Source: Cristatella mucedo
Lineage: Eukaryota > Bryozoa > Phylactolaemata > Cristatellidae
Reading direction: 5' to 3'
Assembly (NCBI GenBank): GCA_009760855.2
Contig: WPIO01000006.1
Coordinates: 846,001 to 910,000, forward strand
DNA: 64,000 nucleotides
Below are positions 34,011-46,641 of the stretch, one piece after another; the first letter of the stretch is position 1, and every line of letters starts with the position of its first letter. The translations under genes were made by a program, and so were the position numbers. The notes below the pieces were generated by a model. It searched no databases. It was not told the origin of the DNA and worked only from the letters and a program-made list of their open reading frames with translations.

Positions 34011-34682
34011 GGTACTGTGCCAGCACCCCCAGTTCGTAAGGACTGACTACTTACCATTGCAGCTAACCATTATGTAGCAGCAACAAAGTGGTATCCATGG
34101 AAAATCCCACTAGCAACAATTTCATCTAAAAACCAACTGCTGTATTCAACAAAATCATGAGTAGCTGTATGAGAACTTTTGAGGCAATTTTAACGCGTGC
34201 ACTTATGTTACTCAAACAAATTTCCATGCCATAACGCTCCTAGAAGATGCTAACTTTTCAACTGTCTCTCAAGGGTGGATAAAAACCAATCATGAGGTTG
34301 GAATTAATTTATTGAAGTGTTCGCCCTTGTGACCGATGGAGCAGTATATTTGAAAAAAGCTCTAGTAATGATAAATCTAGGCTTGAAAGGCTTAGTACAT
34401 TAGTCAATTCATTTAGTCATCTTGTCACACTGGTTCAGCATCCTGTATATTCCCCTCTTCAGTCGCTTAGATGCAATTGGTGATACTAACATGAAAGGGC
34501 TCAATCAGGAAGCTCTAGGCCGTTTACTTGGTATATAAGATCCTGAGTAGAGAGCCACCCATCATTTTGATTATTTGCCCAGCCAGTCGACAGAAAAAAC
34601 TTCCATTGCGACCTTAAGCCCACTCTGCAATGCCGCATTTTAAGAACTTGCTCTTTCGTGACTCGACAGTTTGTATTGCTAC

Positions 34683-34685
<3 letters not shown>

Positions 34686-34756
<71 letters not shown>

Positions 34757-34765
34757 AAGAGAGAG
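34686..34765. repeat. (GA)n microsatellite
   Basis: About 80 bp of nearly pure GA with three AAAG/AAAGA interruptions. It gives spurious Arg-Glu and Ser-Leu reading frames on both strands. Confidence 0.95.
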
Positions 34766-35659
34766 TATGAACAATGCAACCCGGACCTTATGCCAACGCA
34801 AAGTGCCAAAGTGTCTCGTCAAACATCAGCCATACCTATTCGGCTTTAGTGTAAGATTATGAAACAGCACAGAGTTCACGTCTACCTAAACTGATCCAAC
34901 TTACTTTCAGATTTTCCCATGGTTTGAGGCAGTATTGAAGTTCATCTACTATTTTCTGTGAACAAAAATACTTTGGTTGACAGCACATTCTATAAACTAG
35001 AAAATATAAGTACCTTATGCTTTTCAAGTGAGTTATTAGTTTTATATCTACTTGATGTACTAAATGCCTTTTCTAGTATTTTAAATCATTCCAGATGATA
35101 TTTTGATATTGAATTGCAATTTTTTTTGGGAATGATATTAGAGATTGCAGGTATCTCCTCAATTAAATTATTATTAACTATTTGTCACTAATCAAAATAC
35201 CCACCATGATTCTGGTGATTAAATAATTTATCATGCATATTTTGTTAATTTTTCCAGTCTAGCTTTACGCACAGAATTATTTCTATTTCCGTGAAAATGG
35301 TGTCTTTATGTTCAGATATAAACACCGACTTTGTCCAGGCGTGCTCATTGTTCGCTTATATTGGCTTCTTTGCATTAATTTCTGTCTAGCCCTACTAATG
35401 ACCTTTGGCCGTTGACATGTAACCTTTACAACCCCCACTGCGATACGACATAAACCATGGCAGTATTATAGTACTAATAACAATCCTAATACAGATAATT
35501 ACATTCGGACAGTGACTTAACTAAATCCACTTCATAGGCACTTTAAATGGGATGCAAAGTAAGCATGTCAATTGATTACTAATAAAATCCACAGTATCAA
35601 CACCCGAAGCTCGCAAAGGAAAATTCACACGGACCCAGCAAACGCTTACGGGAACATGA

Positions 35660-36835
35660 TTTTTAGCTTCTTTTTGAATGTCCTCATGTGGAGTCCCTCA
35701 AGGATCTGTACTCGGTCCCTTGCTGTTCTCAATTTATACTCTACCTTTGGTAAATGTGATTTTGGCCCATGGAATAGGATATCACTTTTACGCTGACGAT
35801 ACTCAGCTGTATTTGTCATTCAAACCGTCGGAATCTGCTGCAGCAACTGAGAAACTGAATGCTTGCCTTGCCGACATTTGATCCTGGATGTCGGAAAACT
35901 TCACTTAACTAAATGACGATAAAACCGAAATGCTGCTCATAGGACGCCCTAAGCATGTGGCTGGTATCAAAGGCTTTGCTCTTCCAATAGGTGATGCTGT
36001 TGTGTGAGCATTACCACGTGCTCGAAATTTAGGTGTCTTTTTCGACAGCTACCTAAATTTTAAAAGCTTCATTCAGAAGACTGCTTTGACAGCTAGCCAT
36101 CACGTCCAATCCCTATCCAAGATTAGGAGCTGTCTTCTACAGTGGCCTGCAAAAAATGTAACTAGCTCCTTAGTCCTGTCTTGGCTTGATTATTGTAATT
36201 CTCTTTTGGCTGGACTACCAAAGAAAGCAACTAGGCCACTGCAGCTGACTATGAATATGGCTGCAAGGCTAGTCTTCAAGTCGCAGAGGTTTGAGCACGT
36301 GTCTCCTTTGCTAAAAGAGCTAGGATGGATGCTGGTTGAGCAACGGATACAAAGCAAAGTTCTTACGCTGACCCACAAGGCCCGCCATGGCTTGGCTCCT
36401 CCATACCTAGCTGAACTGCCGCACCAGTTTCAGCCTCCTCGTGCCCCCCCCCCAGGTCCTGAATGGACATAAATTAGCTGTTCCATTCCTCAGCTTAAAG
36501 ACCGTTGGCGACAGAAGCATTAGCTCTGCAGGTCCCAGACTGGAACTCGCTTTCGCAATTTTTACGCAACGACAACAACTATTCTGCTGCCGACTATGGC
36601 TCATCCTGTTCAGCAGTTCTGAGCTGCTACTTCCATACTACTTACTACCTTAACTGCTCTTCTGACTCTGCTATGCTTCCTATTTTCTCTTTGTTACGTG
36701 AGACGAAGTCTGTTGGCTACCGAATGCCTACCGAAAGTGGCTTAGGCTGTGAGTGCGCTATACACAACTCTCCTGCGTAACTCCCACATAGTCTTTGTGG
36801 CTTTGTGGAGTAACAGAGGGAGATAGATTAGATGT
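35660..36835 (+). pseudogene. LINE B: 3' half with reverse transcriptase
   Basis: The + strand encodes [20 protein letters not shown] and [18 protein letters not shown] with an intact YADD box. After a stop near 35880 come LLIGRPKHVAGIKGFALP, LSWLDYCNSLLAGLPKKATR and ELGWMLVEQRIQSKVLTLTH, then LKTVGDRSISSAGPRL. The tail at 36740-36835 (GTGCGCTATACACAACTCTC ... GTGGAGTAACAGAGGGAGAT) defines the family. Protein divergence from LINE A and a different 3' end show a separate lineage. The element is truncated 5' and has stops and frameshifts. Confidence 0.85.
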
Positions 36836-37469
36836 AATAGGCGTCGCTATATAAGTCAAGATTTAATTCCGGTCATTGGAAGCATAGAACCTATGGAACG
36901 ATCTCTGATGATTTGAGTTTGATTAGAGGCACACCATAGCTGCTTGAGTCACATGAGCTGGTTGTTCGATTATCTACCTTATGGGGCGTTACATAGCTTG
37001 AATACGTATGCCGCCTTGTCAAGAGAATAAAGACAACTTATTTTGAGTTACAGCAGCTTGAAATCTATAGGTTGCTTGGATGAGGAACTAATGCAGATTA
37101 GTGAAATTGGTGCTTTAATGAGACATTTTGACAAATGCATCTGTCAACTTGGATGCGTTATTCCTATCTAAGCTGGCTGGAATTTATGCAAAATGTTATG
37201 CAGCATAGAATACGATGACGACTGTGGACTTGATGCGGTCATCTGGTATTAAGGTTACATTGGAACAGGACACTCCGATTTCATGCAGATGCTACAGGAA
37301 ATAGGCTTGCCGAACCCATTTTAGGGTTAGGTTTTCATTTCCAAGGAACACTTGGCGTGCCGGTAATTTATAATTTAGTAACAGCAATCAGTTTAAAAAG
37401 TTTGCGGCCATAAAATTACGAATGTCAGTAATGCACACAGCAAGGGAATTGAGAGAACTCTACGCTCTT

Positions 37470-37853
37470 GAATAATAATATTAATAATAATAATAGAAAT
37501 AATGCTAGTACTAATACATTTGTATATTACCCTCTGAGAACTACTTCTCTTTCTTGGAACTTTACATATGCTGTAAATGAAGCCTGTCAAACACGGTTAG
37601 TAGCAGCATGCATAGGGTCAGCATCCATAAGCACATAAAGAACGATTAACAAGGACCAAACTAGTTTGTGAGAAAGAGAAACAGATTGCGCAGCTTTTTT
37701 AGATTCATTAAGCATGGGTAGGTCGTGGCATCAGTCGAGAGTGGTATCTAGGCTTTAGGAGCATGCGAATGAAATGCAGCGTTCCAAAGGATTTGACATT
37801 GGTTCTAAGCACAGCTACACACCTTGAGTCAAAAGAACAGGTTGTATATATAG

Positions 37854-37925
<72 letters not shown>

Positions 37926-39000
37926 ATTTGCCTAGTGCCCTAAGAGAACTTGATCACTATTCGAGCGCTTTCCATATGCTTCGGGGCTCGAGTCCACGAA
38001 CTCAGCCAGACCTTGGTCGGGGCGAGCACCTTAACGGCTGCACCAAGCCAGCTCGGCCGCCTAGCCTAATGGGAAGTGGTTCTGGTAGATAGTGTGGAGC
38101 AACAGAATGGAGGTACCTTAAAACGAGTGACAAATCCTTGAAATTAATGCCTTGCTTTACGGAGACCCAGTGCCTGCCCACAGGAAGTGGTCTAATGTGG
38201 CACCTGTGACGCACACGACGGATACGCCTGGCTGCCGAGTTTGGCACCAACATCAAGTACACGATTGCACAGGGCCGGAAGACGTGGAAGTTCTGATTTA
38301 AAAAGTCAAGATATGATGTCACAAATGTTTGAACCAACTTATATTTTGCTTCCGTGTCTAAGCAGACAAACCTTCGAAATGAAATGCCACTGAAAGAAGG
38401 CAGACTGGATTGTTAATCTAACGTGGTCACATGTATGCCACAAGGAAGGAGCCCACGACCTTGGCCCTCAAAGGTTAGCACCTCAATTCCATAGCCTAAT
38501 ATGCTGGCAGAACTATTGATAGGAAAACGTGTTTTCAAATTAGTTTCACCCATAATAATTAAATTGGTTTTACCTACATTAGTTTGGAAAATTGGTGTGC
38601 CATGTAAGTGTGAATGTCTGAAATGAATGCAGGAAGAGAGATGGGAGAGTTGTACATGCTGTAGGGCTGAGAGGGATCAAAGCAAAGTGACAGTTTTGCA
38701 TCCTCGGCATAGAAACTAAAGGATAGATTGTGCTTAGCAATTACACGGGCTAGAGAGAGAGTATACATTGTAAAAAGAAGTGGACCAAACACAGAGACCT
38801 AGGTTATCTCATACTTAATAGGCTATTTGGTAATCTTTGCTGTTGAAATGTATGCTCTAGATTCTATGACGGAAGTAGAACCAAAAACAATTGCAGTGCA
38901 TGCGTGTGATGCAAAAGCGAGATGAGAAGCCCTTGAGAAGAAGACTTGGTGATCAATATTATCAAACGCTGCCGAATGGCTTGTTTGGACCAAGGCACGT
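37470..39000 (-). pseudogene. LINE A copy, decayed, with nested SINE A
   Basis: The - strand has the tail with ATT repeats at 37470-37560 and 3' untranslated motifs to 37660. The ORF end resumes after the insertion (38060-38340). The YADD region is altered to YAEDAKLSLCFDPSQP at about 38720-38665. Confidence 0.75.
37845..38057 (-). repeat. SINE A copy with (TA)n tail
   Basis: The - strand order is CCGTTAAGGTGCTCGCCCCG (A-box-like), GTTCGTGGACTCGAGCCCCG (B box), ATATGGAAAGCGCTCGAATA and the AAGTTCTCTTAGGGCACTAG tail. An 80-bp (TA)n tract ends it on the left (37845-37925). It interrupts the LINE A copy. Confidence 0.8.
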
Positions 39001-39270
39001 ACTGCTGTGTGTCATCTGCCTGAAATTAAAGCCTAGTGTATGATTGGCAATTAAATCAGCAAGATACTGAATATTTGTTATGGAAATAAGTGGACCAAGC
39101 ACAAATCCTTGAGGTACCCAGTACTTTATAGACTTCTTGGATTTTCGGACGTTTGCCAGCTGACCCATTGACATCAAGGCAATGCAGTATCGGGGATATC
39201 AAGACGAGATGACACAAGAATACTTAAGAGATCAATAGTATCAAACTCAGCATAGAGATACCAAAAAACA
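38960..39270 (-). pseudogene. Second adjacent LINE A fragment
   Basis: - strand YWVPQGFVLGPLISITNIQY repeats the [10 protein letters not shown] block that is also expected in the preceding copy, so this is a different insertion. Both the GVPQGS and the ADDTQ regions are degraded. Confidence 0.6.
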
Positions 39271-39379
39271 GACACACTCTACTTAACTTAGTGTTGGTAT
39301 TGCATGAAGGTGCAGAATTAATTGGTAGCCGATATTTCCAGACACTGACAAGAAATCCAGCAAAATTAGCTAAAAATCC

Positions 39380-39760
39380 TTTGCCAAAACTCCTTTTATC
39401 GTCGGCTTTATATAGCAACAAACTTTGCACGAAGACAGAAATGACGGACATGTGCAATTTTATTGGATTACTCAACTATTTGCTGCTTAAAGAACCTTTC
39501 AAAAAATCTCATCACAGCATCACCATGAAATAGCCTACGAGAAAGTCTTTCGTGACGTTAAAGTGCTTTGTACTTTCTGCACTGACTTTAATCTCTGGCT
39601 CATTTCTTTGCTTTGACGCCCTATCAGATGTGAAGTAAGATTTAAAATTAGCCCTAAGCACGCCGTTTCGTAGACAGAACTTCAGCACAAGGTTGCATGG
39701 GGTAGAGATGACACACTTTTAGTAGAGCCATTCTCTGTTTCATTGTTCGAATTTCCTGCA
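39380..39760 (+). pseudogene. Possible Gypsy-like LTR retrotransposon remnant
   Basis: + strand KTEMTDMCNFIGLLNY (about 39435-39485) resembles the Gypsy reverse transcriptase/RNase H linker 'KTVTEVRSFLGLVNYYRRFI'. After a stop, KSFVTLKCFVLSALTLISGS could match 'F..LK..L...PVL'. No LTRs were seen. Confidence 0.35.
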
Positions 39761-39937
39761 AAACAATTAATTGCTTTATGCATGAATCATTTTAACCATC
39801 ATCGAGCTGATTAATGTCGTATAGTATACATTTCTAATGAAATTTATGCCAACATAGCATTTATGTAAACTTTGTTAACATGGTGCCAATGCCCAAAACT
39901 AAATTCCTCTGCTAATCAGCAATCGTCTACGTTGTAG

Positions 39938-40187
39938 CTATTATGTAGGAATGTGTGGCGATGGTGCCAATGACTGCGGAGCTCTTAAAGCAGCACATGC
40001 AGGCATATCGTTGTCGCCGGAAGAAGCATCCGTGGCATCTCCATTCACTTCCACAAAGCCAAATATATCCTGTGTTCCTCGATTAATTAAAGAGGGCCGA
40101 GCAGCACTCGTGACTTCTTTTGGAATATTCAAGTTCATTGCATGCTACAGTCTAAACCAGTTCGTTTCTACTCTAATATTATACTGG
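39938..40187 (+). CDS. ATP13A: ATP13A exon: GDGAND hinge and M5
   Basis: The acceptor GTTGTAG precedes C TAT TAT GTA GGA, giving [20 protein letters not shown], the catalytic hinge with Mg-binding aspartates. It continues [18 protein letters not shown] and [18 protein letters not shown], the start of M5 ([16 protein letters not shown]). The 3' boundary is likely a GC donor (TGG|GCAAGT, phase 0). A GTAACA donor four bases later is the alternative. An in-frame AG at 39948 is a decoy acceptor that would break the phase. Confidence 0.95.
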
Positions 40188-41234
40188 GCAAGTAACAAAA
40201 TACTTTATATTTATGTACGTTTTGAAGATCTGAAATCATTCTGCCTTAGCTAGAAGACTGCCAATTGCATTTACTACAGCATTCATGTTGGAAATATCTA
40301 GTCTGAAGTGCATGTAATCACGGAAATAAGCCTGAATAACACATACTAATAGATAGGAGTTTTATTTTCACGCCCAATCAATTAAACCGTTCTGTCGCAA
40401 TACGAAAGAAAAGACAGCTATGCGAGCTTTAAATTTGCCTTTGAAAATCTAAAAACATCAAAACTATTTGCAGCATTGAAGTGATGCTTGCTGTCAGGAA
40501 TTTGATTAGGTAAACTCGGGAACTTCCCCCTGATACAGTCTCTGCTGGTGGGGTCCTGGTGAGTTTCAATTGTAATTGCAATACCAATAATAGTTATGAT
40601 CGTTTACAGGGTTCATATATGTTTGTATTCGTCTAACGTTACCTGTAGTGGATAAGAGGGATAGGGCAGGAATTGACGCGGAATGCGTACCATACTAACG
40701 CACTTCATTAAAAAATTTCCAGGGCTCATTTTAAAGAAAGATTTTACTCCAAATTAATTTTAATATCTTCCTGTCTTTGAAACGGCTTAAAATCTTGCAG
40801 ATGACTTGACTACTACATGAAAGCAACATTTTGATTAGTGTATCTCACATGGAGTAACTGCCAACTTAGAATCAGGCAAACACATCATATCAGCCTATCT
40901 AGGTAAAAACAGCTGTTCTTTTATTTCTTTTAACCAACATCCGATATTTGCACATTGTGCCATCATATGCTAATGATTCAGACGTTGCCTCTCTTGCTTA
41001 CCGAATTATCATTTTCAATGTTGCAGTGACAAGTAAACTGTTTCCGTCGTAAGCTAAAATAATAGCTTACTAAACAAATAGGTGAAACCTACGTGGTTAT
41101 TTATTTATGTATATATTTTTATAAGTAGTAGGTAGAAATACATGTGCAGTAAAAACAAAAAGCTAATCATTAGTGATGCTGTAGCCTATTTTTACCTGTA
41201 TTGCATATACTTAAGTGCAGTGCCATGCTAACAT

Positions 41235-42110
41235 TAAGAGTAATAATATTAGTAATACGTTTTTAAAGCATCCTCAGAGGTCTTAATCTCTTTCTATGCC
41301 CTTTACATTTGTTGCAAAGGAAACGTGAATAGTAGCGTGCTCAATGTCAACAAGCACAGCATTGTTAGATGTGACATGCATAGGGTCAGAATGCACAGTG
41401 TCAGCGTGCATAAGCACACAAAGGACGAGTCACACGGACTTACTAAATGCTGTGATAAATAGATGCGCTTGCAGTTTGATTTTTAATTGTCGTCAAGTCA
41501 GGGGATGTCTTAACGCCAGTCGGAAGTGAGTTCCAGACTTGGAGAGCAAACGAACTGAAGGCACGATCTCCAAAGGAGTTGTACGAAGTGTAGGTAAACT
41601 ATTCGATTCAGATAGCATGTGGTTTGATGCCAAGTCGGGTTCGGGAAGTAGATCTGATAAGTAGGCTGGAGCCAAAGAATAGAAGGAACCTAAAATCGAG
41701 TGATGTAAACTTATAATAATAATAATATCAATAATAGTAATAAAATATTTGACATAGCTTCCGCAGAGCCTTGAATTTAATACGTTGCTTAACTAGGAAC
41801 CAGTGAGGATCAGCTAGGAGTAATACGGCGAACTCGACGCTCACGACAGACAAGCCTAGCTGCAGAGTTTCACATCAACTGTAAGAGCCTGAATGCTCAG
41901 ACTGGCAGACCAGCAAGCAGTGAGTTACAGAAGTCAAGACGAGATGTAAAATCACACAATATAGTTAACGGATTCCTTGTATCATCTAAGTAGCAGCGCA
42001 AAATATGTGAAAAACATATTAAAAGAATTGTGAAAAGTATAAGAGTGGCAGTAGGTAGGAATAAGATTAATACGAAATTATTACACAAGATTTCTTACAT
42101 AGAATTTAGT
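41235..42110 (-). pseudogene. LINE A copy, 3' part
   Basis: - strand tail with AATAT repeat at 41241, the 3' untranslated GCATTCTGACCCTATGCATG, APAYLSDLLPEPDLASNHML and TSRLDFCNSLLAGLPV from the C-terminal domain. An AATAAT run at 41713-41745 may mark a second insertion point. Confidence 0.8.
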
Positions 42111-42819
42111 ATAGTTAAGATTTTAAATTAAAATCTCAAATGCTTATCTTTGGTGAGTAATTCCGTCAGCTTGGTTTCAGCTAAATGACTGTTGTTTGAA
42201 AATACAAGCGATCAAAAGTCGATCGCCGTGGGCGTGAGAGCATCCAGTTTTTTCCTCAAGCTTGGATGAACCTCTAGCCAGTGATTTGCTGGTAAACTAC
42301 AGTGCTGCTTTTGAAGCTACCAACGCTATGTTCCTGTGCTGACCAGCGTCATAACGTCATAACGCATTTGAGTCCAGTCTCTTAGGAGTTTGTAAATTGT
42401 AAACTAACATTGAGTGTTCAGTGAAATCATTTGATTAGGTCACTTTAAGGTTACACGGTTGCTCATGACCCTATTTATAGAATAGGAGCATTTTGTGCCA
42501 CCTAGTGGTAGCATTTTTAGCGGGCCCGTAAGCTTTCCATCCTAGCTCCTTTGCATTGTTGACTAGCCCGGTTACTACTAGCCTCGGTTGACGATTTGAA
42601 ATTCTACCGTCAGGAGGATACAATCCGTGACCTCAGGGGTAGCAATTCATGAGCTAATGACTCTAAAAAAGGACCAGAAGCTCAAGTGATACTTAATTTG
42701 CAAAAGAAAATTGATAGTGTGAAGGACCGTCGCATGCTTTATTAACTTACGGTGCAATCTTCGACCACATGCTAGACCCAAAGATTCTACTAAAATAGAT
42801 TATTTCTTCTATTTCAACT

Positions 42820-43522
42820 GAATCTAAATTGGTCCATGCATGTGTGACATTCCATTTCGACTTACGTAACTGACTGCTTTCAGGCCTACCGGTCTACGCA
42901 CTCAGGCACTTATAGTGGATGCAAAACTCTGCATCATAGACTTAGTCTGTCGTGAGCGTCGAAGTTGCCACATCAAACCACTTCTCACCGACTTGCACTA
43001 TTTCCCAATCAAGCAGCACATCAACTTCAAGGTTCTCTCACTCACTTTTAGGTCAATTTATTCTTTGGCTCCAGCCTACCTATCAGATACACCCTATACT
43101 TCCCACCAAGCTAGGCATCGAACCACTCGCTTTTCCGAATCAAATCTTCCAGCAACACCTCGTATGAGCCTCAAATTAATAGGAGACCGTGCTTTTAGTT
43201 CACGTGCGTGCTTCCAAAGCCGGGAATTCACTTGCGACTGGCGTCACGACATCTTATGGCTTGGCAAAATAAAAAAAAAGCTAAAAACGCGTCTATTTAA
43301 CACAACATTTAGTGGGTCCATGTGATTCGTTCTTTGTGTGCTTATGGGTGCTGACATTGTGCATGCTGCCAATAACCACATTTGCATGCTGACCCTGTGC
43401 ATGCCACCTCCATTACCATATTACGCTTGTTGGAATTGATTATGCTGCCACAAACGTGATCCCACTTCTTTTACAGCATGCTTGAAGTGCCTAGAAAGAG
43501 ATTAATTTATCTGAGGGCACTT

Positions 43523-43530
<8 letters not shown>
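42820..43530 (+). pseudogene. LINE A copy, 3' part (+)
   Basis: An open frame of 136 codons (42915-43325) encodes CRERRSCHIKPLLTDLHYFP, INFKVLSLTFRSIYSLAPAY and LKTRLFNTTFSGSM, the complete C-terminal end of the LINE A ORF. The 3' untranslated region and the tail GAAGTGCCTAGAAAGAGATT follow. A (TA)n run to 43610 replaces the usual ATT repeats. Confidence 0.85.
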
Positions 43531-43554
<24 letters not shown>

Positions 43555-43969
43555 TATATACGTACATATATATATATATATATACGTATGTATACGTATA
43601 TACATATATAAAGTGTGTGTTTTATTAATATTATTATTATTAATAATTGGCTCAGCACTATGCACTAGTTAGTACCTGTCCTTCTTACGAACGAGGTGGT
43701 TGTCCAACTAGCTGTATCTGGAATAAAAGAATTAAAAGTCTATCCTCAGATTACGTGCACGGGTTGCATTTCATTTAGATGAACATTTATCAAGGTGTAC
43801 TACAAGTTGGTGGCCATCTGTATTTTGTCAAAGCAATAGTTATGTCAACCAAGTCGCCGCTAGAGGATATCGCAGCAACTTTTGCTCGGTTAGCTACCCA
43901 CATAATTTAAGGGTATTTAATTATTTAATTTTGCTTATTGAACGAGTTTTCTTGGTGAAATTTTTAATG

Positions 43970-44176
43970 CCCACCTTTGTCTTTCTGGTAAGTCAGGTGG
44001 AAGCTATATGCATGTAACCCCTAACCATGTTATTCATTTTGTTTGTTTTTCAAGCATGATTTTACTTACTATTCTATTGCGTATCACTTTGCAGCAAATG
44101 TAAAGCGCCTAGAAAGAGATTAGGTTCTCTGAGGGCGCTTTATCAAGTGCAATATTATTATTATTATTATTATTAT
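43970..44176 (+). repeat. LINE A 3' tail with (ATT)n
   Basis: This gives the cleanest version of the tail: GCAAATGTAAAGCGCCTAGA, then AAGAGATTAGGTTCTCTGAG and GGCGCTTTATCAAGTG, ending in (ATT)n at 44155-44176. Confidence 0.85.
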
Positions 44177-44689
44177 ATGAAAGCCCTCCACCAATCGTTT
44201 TACGGAGATCATAAATTAGGATGTAGGTGAACGGTATATTCATTTCCCTCAGATCATAATCAACCTGGGATGTTAGCTGATGCCTAAGTTACCTCTGCTG
44301 ATTGTATCTTCTACTTTTTGCTAGTCATCCAAAGTATCTTTTTTATTCGTGCCTCATACTGACGTAGCTAGCGCAATCAAACCCCGATTTTCGACAGACT
44401 TCGTAGCCTTGGTTCCATATATAATCATGTTGATGTCGCCTGGAGTCTAGTTATAATTATATACAGGATTTTAAAATTGAAAAAGCCAGATGGTAGAGGC
44501 AAAGACTATCTTGTGCCCCTAATTATCCGTAGTGCATAGGCATGTAATCGGCTCTTGTACTAGCCTTTCGTTATTTTGATGAGATCTGTAGGTGGCTAGA
44601 ATATGAACAAGCTATATATCTTGTATTTACAGTGAAATACAAAGAGACATAAAAAGAGACGGATAAAATGAGAGAAACAGAAAGACAAG

Positions 44690-44930
44690 GAGAGACAGAC
44701 AGACAGACAGACAGAGAGAGGGAGAGAGAGAGAGATAGAGAGAGAAAGAGAGAGGCAGAGAGACAGAGACAGGCAGGGAGACAAAGAGATAGAAAGAGAG
44801 ACAGACAGACAGACAGAGACAACGAGACCGAGAGGTGGACATACGCACACACACATACGCTCACACGCACGCACGCGCAAGCACATACGCGCACGCACAA
44901 CACATGCACACAGAGACAGAGAGATCGAAG
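44690..44930. repeat. Compound simple repeat (GACA/GAGA, then CACA/CGCA)
   Basis: About 240 bp of imperfect purine-rich GA/GACA units passing into CACACG units. It produces long spurious frames on both strands. Confidence 0.9.
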
Positions 44931-45549
44931 GAGCTTGAATCGTTCTATCATGCATTGCTACCCTAATAAAACGCCAATGAATTTAGCCAGTCAGATGAAA
45001 ATGTATCGCTGCGTCTCTGTAGACTTGCATTTTTTATTTTAGATCGGAAGTAACCTGACTGACTTTGAATTTCTATACGAAGACTTTCTTCTTATTAGCA
45101 CATTTACAATTACATGTAAGGAAACCCGTATTTGCTCGTGAACGTGTGTGCATCTCGTCTATTAAGTCACTAAGACCATTGCACGTAGCTAAATTGCTGC
45201 TAATGCAGAGAATGACTCACTCACTGCAGCCTTTTGAAACTGAAAAACAATTAACAGTGAATAATTATGGTTGTAAGGCAATTCAGCTTTGTGGTGGCAT
45301 TAAAAGTCAAGATAATGAAAATGAAGTCAACCTTTAAGCTCTCAGACGTTAAATCCATGTTTACATTTAAAGCTCTCTGGAGCTTAAACCAATCAATTAG
45401 CATTTCCGTGACAGGGTCAAATTACTGTTCAATGTCCATTTCACACCCGTTGGAGCAATTGCTAAATCAGACTTTAGTAAGGACGGTACTGATTACACAT
45501 TATTGGTTGCAAGTATAACGATTAAATTGAGAGGGAGTAAAATAACAGT

Positions 45550-45715
45550 TAGCCAGCTTACCAGCCTCATTTTTGTAGCAGCAGAAGCGCCTTACCCTTA
45601 CGCCTTACTGTTATCGCCACCACTACTTGCAGTTGGCAAAAGAGGATTACTTACTGCAGGACTCGAACACACGACCTCGATTGTGAAGTGGGGCAAAATG
45701 AGCCCCGTGGCTAAG
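45550..45715 (-). repeat. SINE B copy
   Basis: - strand GGTCGTGTGTTCGAGTCCTG (B box), GTAATCCTCTTTTGCCAACT and GCAAGTAGTGGTGGCGATAA. A (GTGA)n run follows at 45737-45761. Confidence 0.65.
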
Positions 45716-46490
45716 ACCCGGGAGCAAAATGTATTTTAGTGAGTGAGTGAGTGAGTGAGTGAGCTCTACGGTATTTCATTTATTTATCTAGTCATCTGTT
45801 TCATAAGCCTGACGTGGTTCTAGAATGACCTCGATGTTGCCAGAAGAGTCTATGTATTTTTGACGGAGCCAGAGGGCAGGGGAGTATTGGCCCCACGTGA
45901 TCAGGGCAGCGACCTGGATCGTCTCTACATATGTGACCTCGACAAAGACGTCGACAAAGACGAAACTTCGCCTTACTTCATGTCAATAAGCAGCCCCGGG
46001 TGCCCAACGAATAAACGCTCACTTTTTTGTTGAAGACTTTCTAATTAATTGCGGGTCTTTCGTACGCAATTTAAAAATCTTTGCTGCTGGCCTTGTCCCG
46101 CCTACATGAAAATCCCGAGTCTGCCTCTGAGTAAGTCCGTAAGTAAATGAGTTTAAATGAAATTCTTTTCTGAAACATCCGGTAGAAATGGTCGCATTCT
46201 TCACAGCGTAGCTTTGTATGTGTCGTCAATGTTAGGCACACGTTTAGCTGTATGGGAAATAAGCTTATCTGCTCTCGTGGTCGCAGCCGCCTTTTTCCCA
46301 AGCCCGACTTGCAGCGACAGCTAAGTCAACGAACTACCTCGTGGATAATAGCGACCTAGACTTTCAACCAAACGCAATTTCTTCGGGGTCTTTGTTTTAT
46401 CAAGCACGATACTAATACGAACTCCGGGGATCCTACAGGCATTAAAATGCACGATATCCGCTGATTGGGTTGACTGTCACTTTGATGTAG

Positions 46491-46641
46491 TTGGAAGAAC
46501 GCCGGCTTGCTCGGAACTGCACGTCAAGCCACCACTGGTCAAACTGACAAGCTTCCAGCCCGTGTTCTGCCTTTTACTGATGACAGCTGTATCTGCCGCC
46601 TTACAAGTTTTCGGCTACTACTGGGTGCAATGGCAGCCATG
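46491..46641 (+). CDS. ATP13A: ATP13A exon: GRT loop and M7
   Basis: The acceptor is TTTGATGTAG. The open frame reads GRTPACSELHVKPPLVKLTS, then FQPVFCLLLMTAVSAALQVF followed by GYYWVQWQPW. P5B pumps of invertebrates have 'GRT.A...L...PP..LLS....S......Q...F...W...Q.W' here, so this is the loop after M6 followed by M7. It needs a preceding exon ending in phase 1 and leaves in phase 2 at TG|GTAAGC. No obvious ORF is annotated there because it lacks a start codon. Confidence 0.88.

Larger units (their letters stand above)
40192..46490 (+). other. ATP13A intron region in which the M6 exon should lie
   Basis: Between M5 (ends 40187) and the GRT-M7 exon (46491), the protein needs about 25-30 residues of M6 in an exon entering in phase 0 and leaving in phase 1. 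I searched by eye for a 'QFLY.DL' block and did not find one. The interval holds LINE A pieces (41235-44176), microsatellites and a SINE B. Confidence 0.6.

Noticed and set aside
34501-34862. Arg-Glu and Ser-Leu repeat frames on both strands
   Set aside because: They are translations of the (GA)n microsatellite, with no coding features around them.
44571-45042. Overlapping 119-126-codon frames on both strands
   Set aside because: They are low-complexity products of the compound GACA/CACG repeat.
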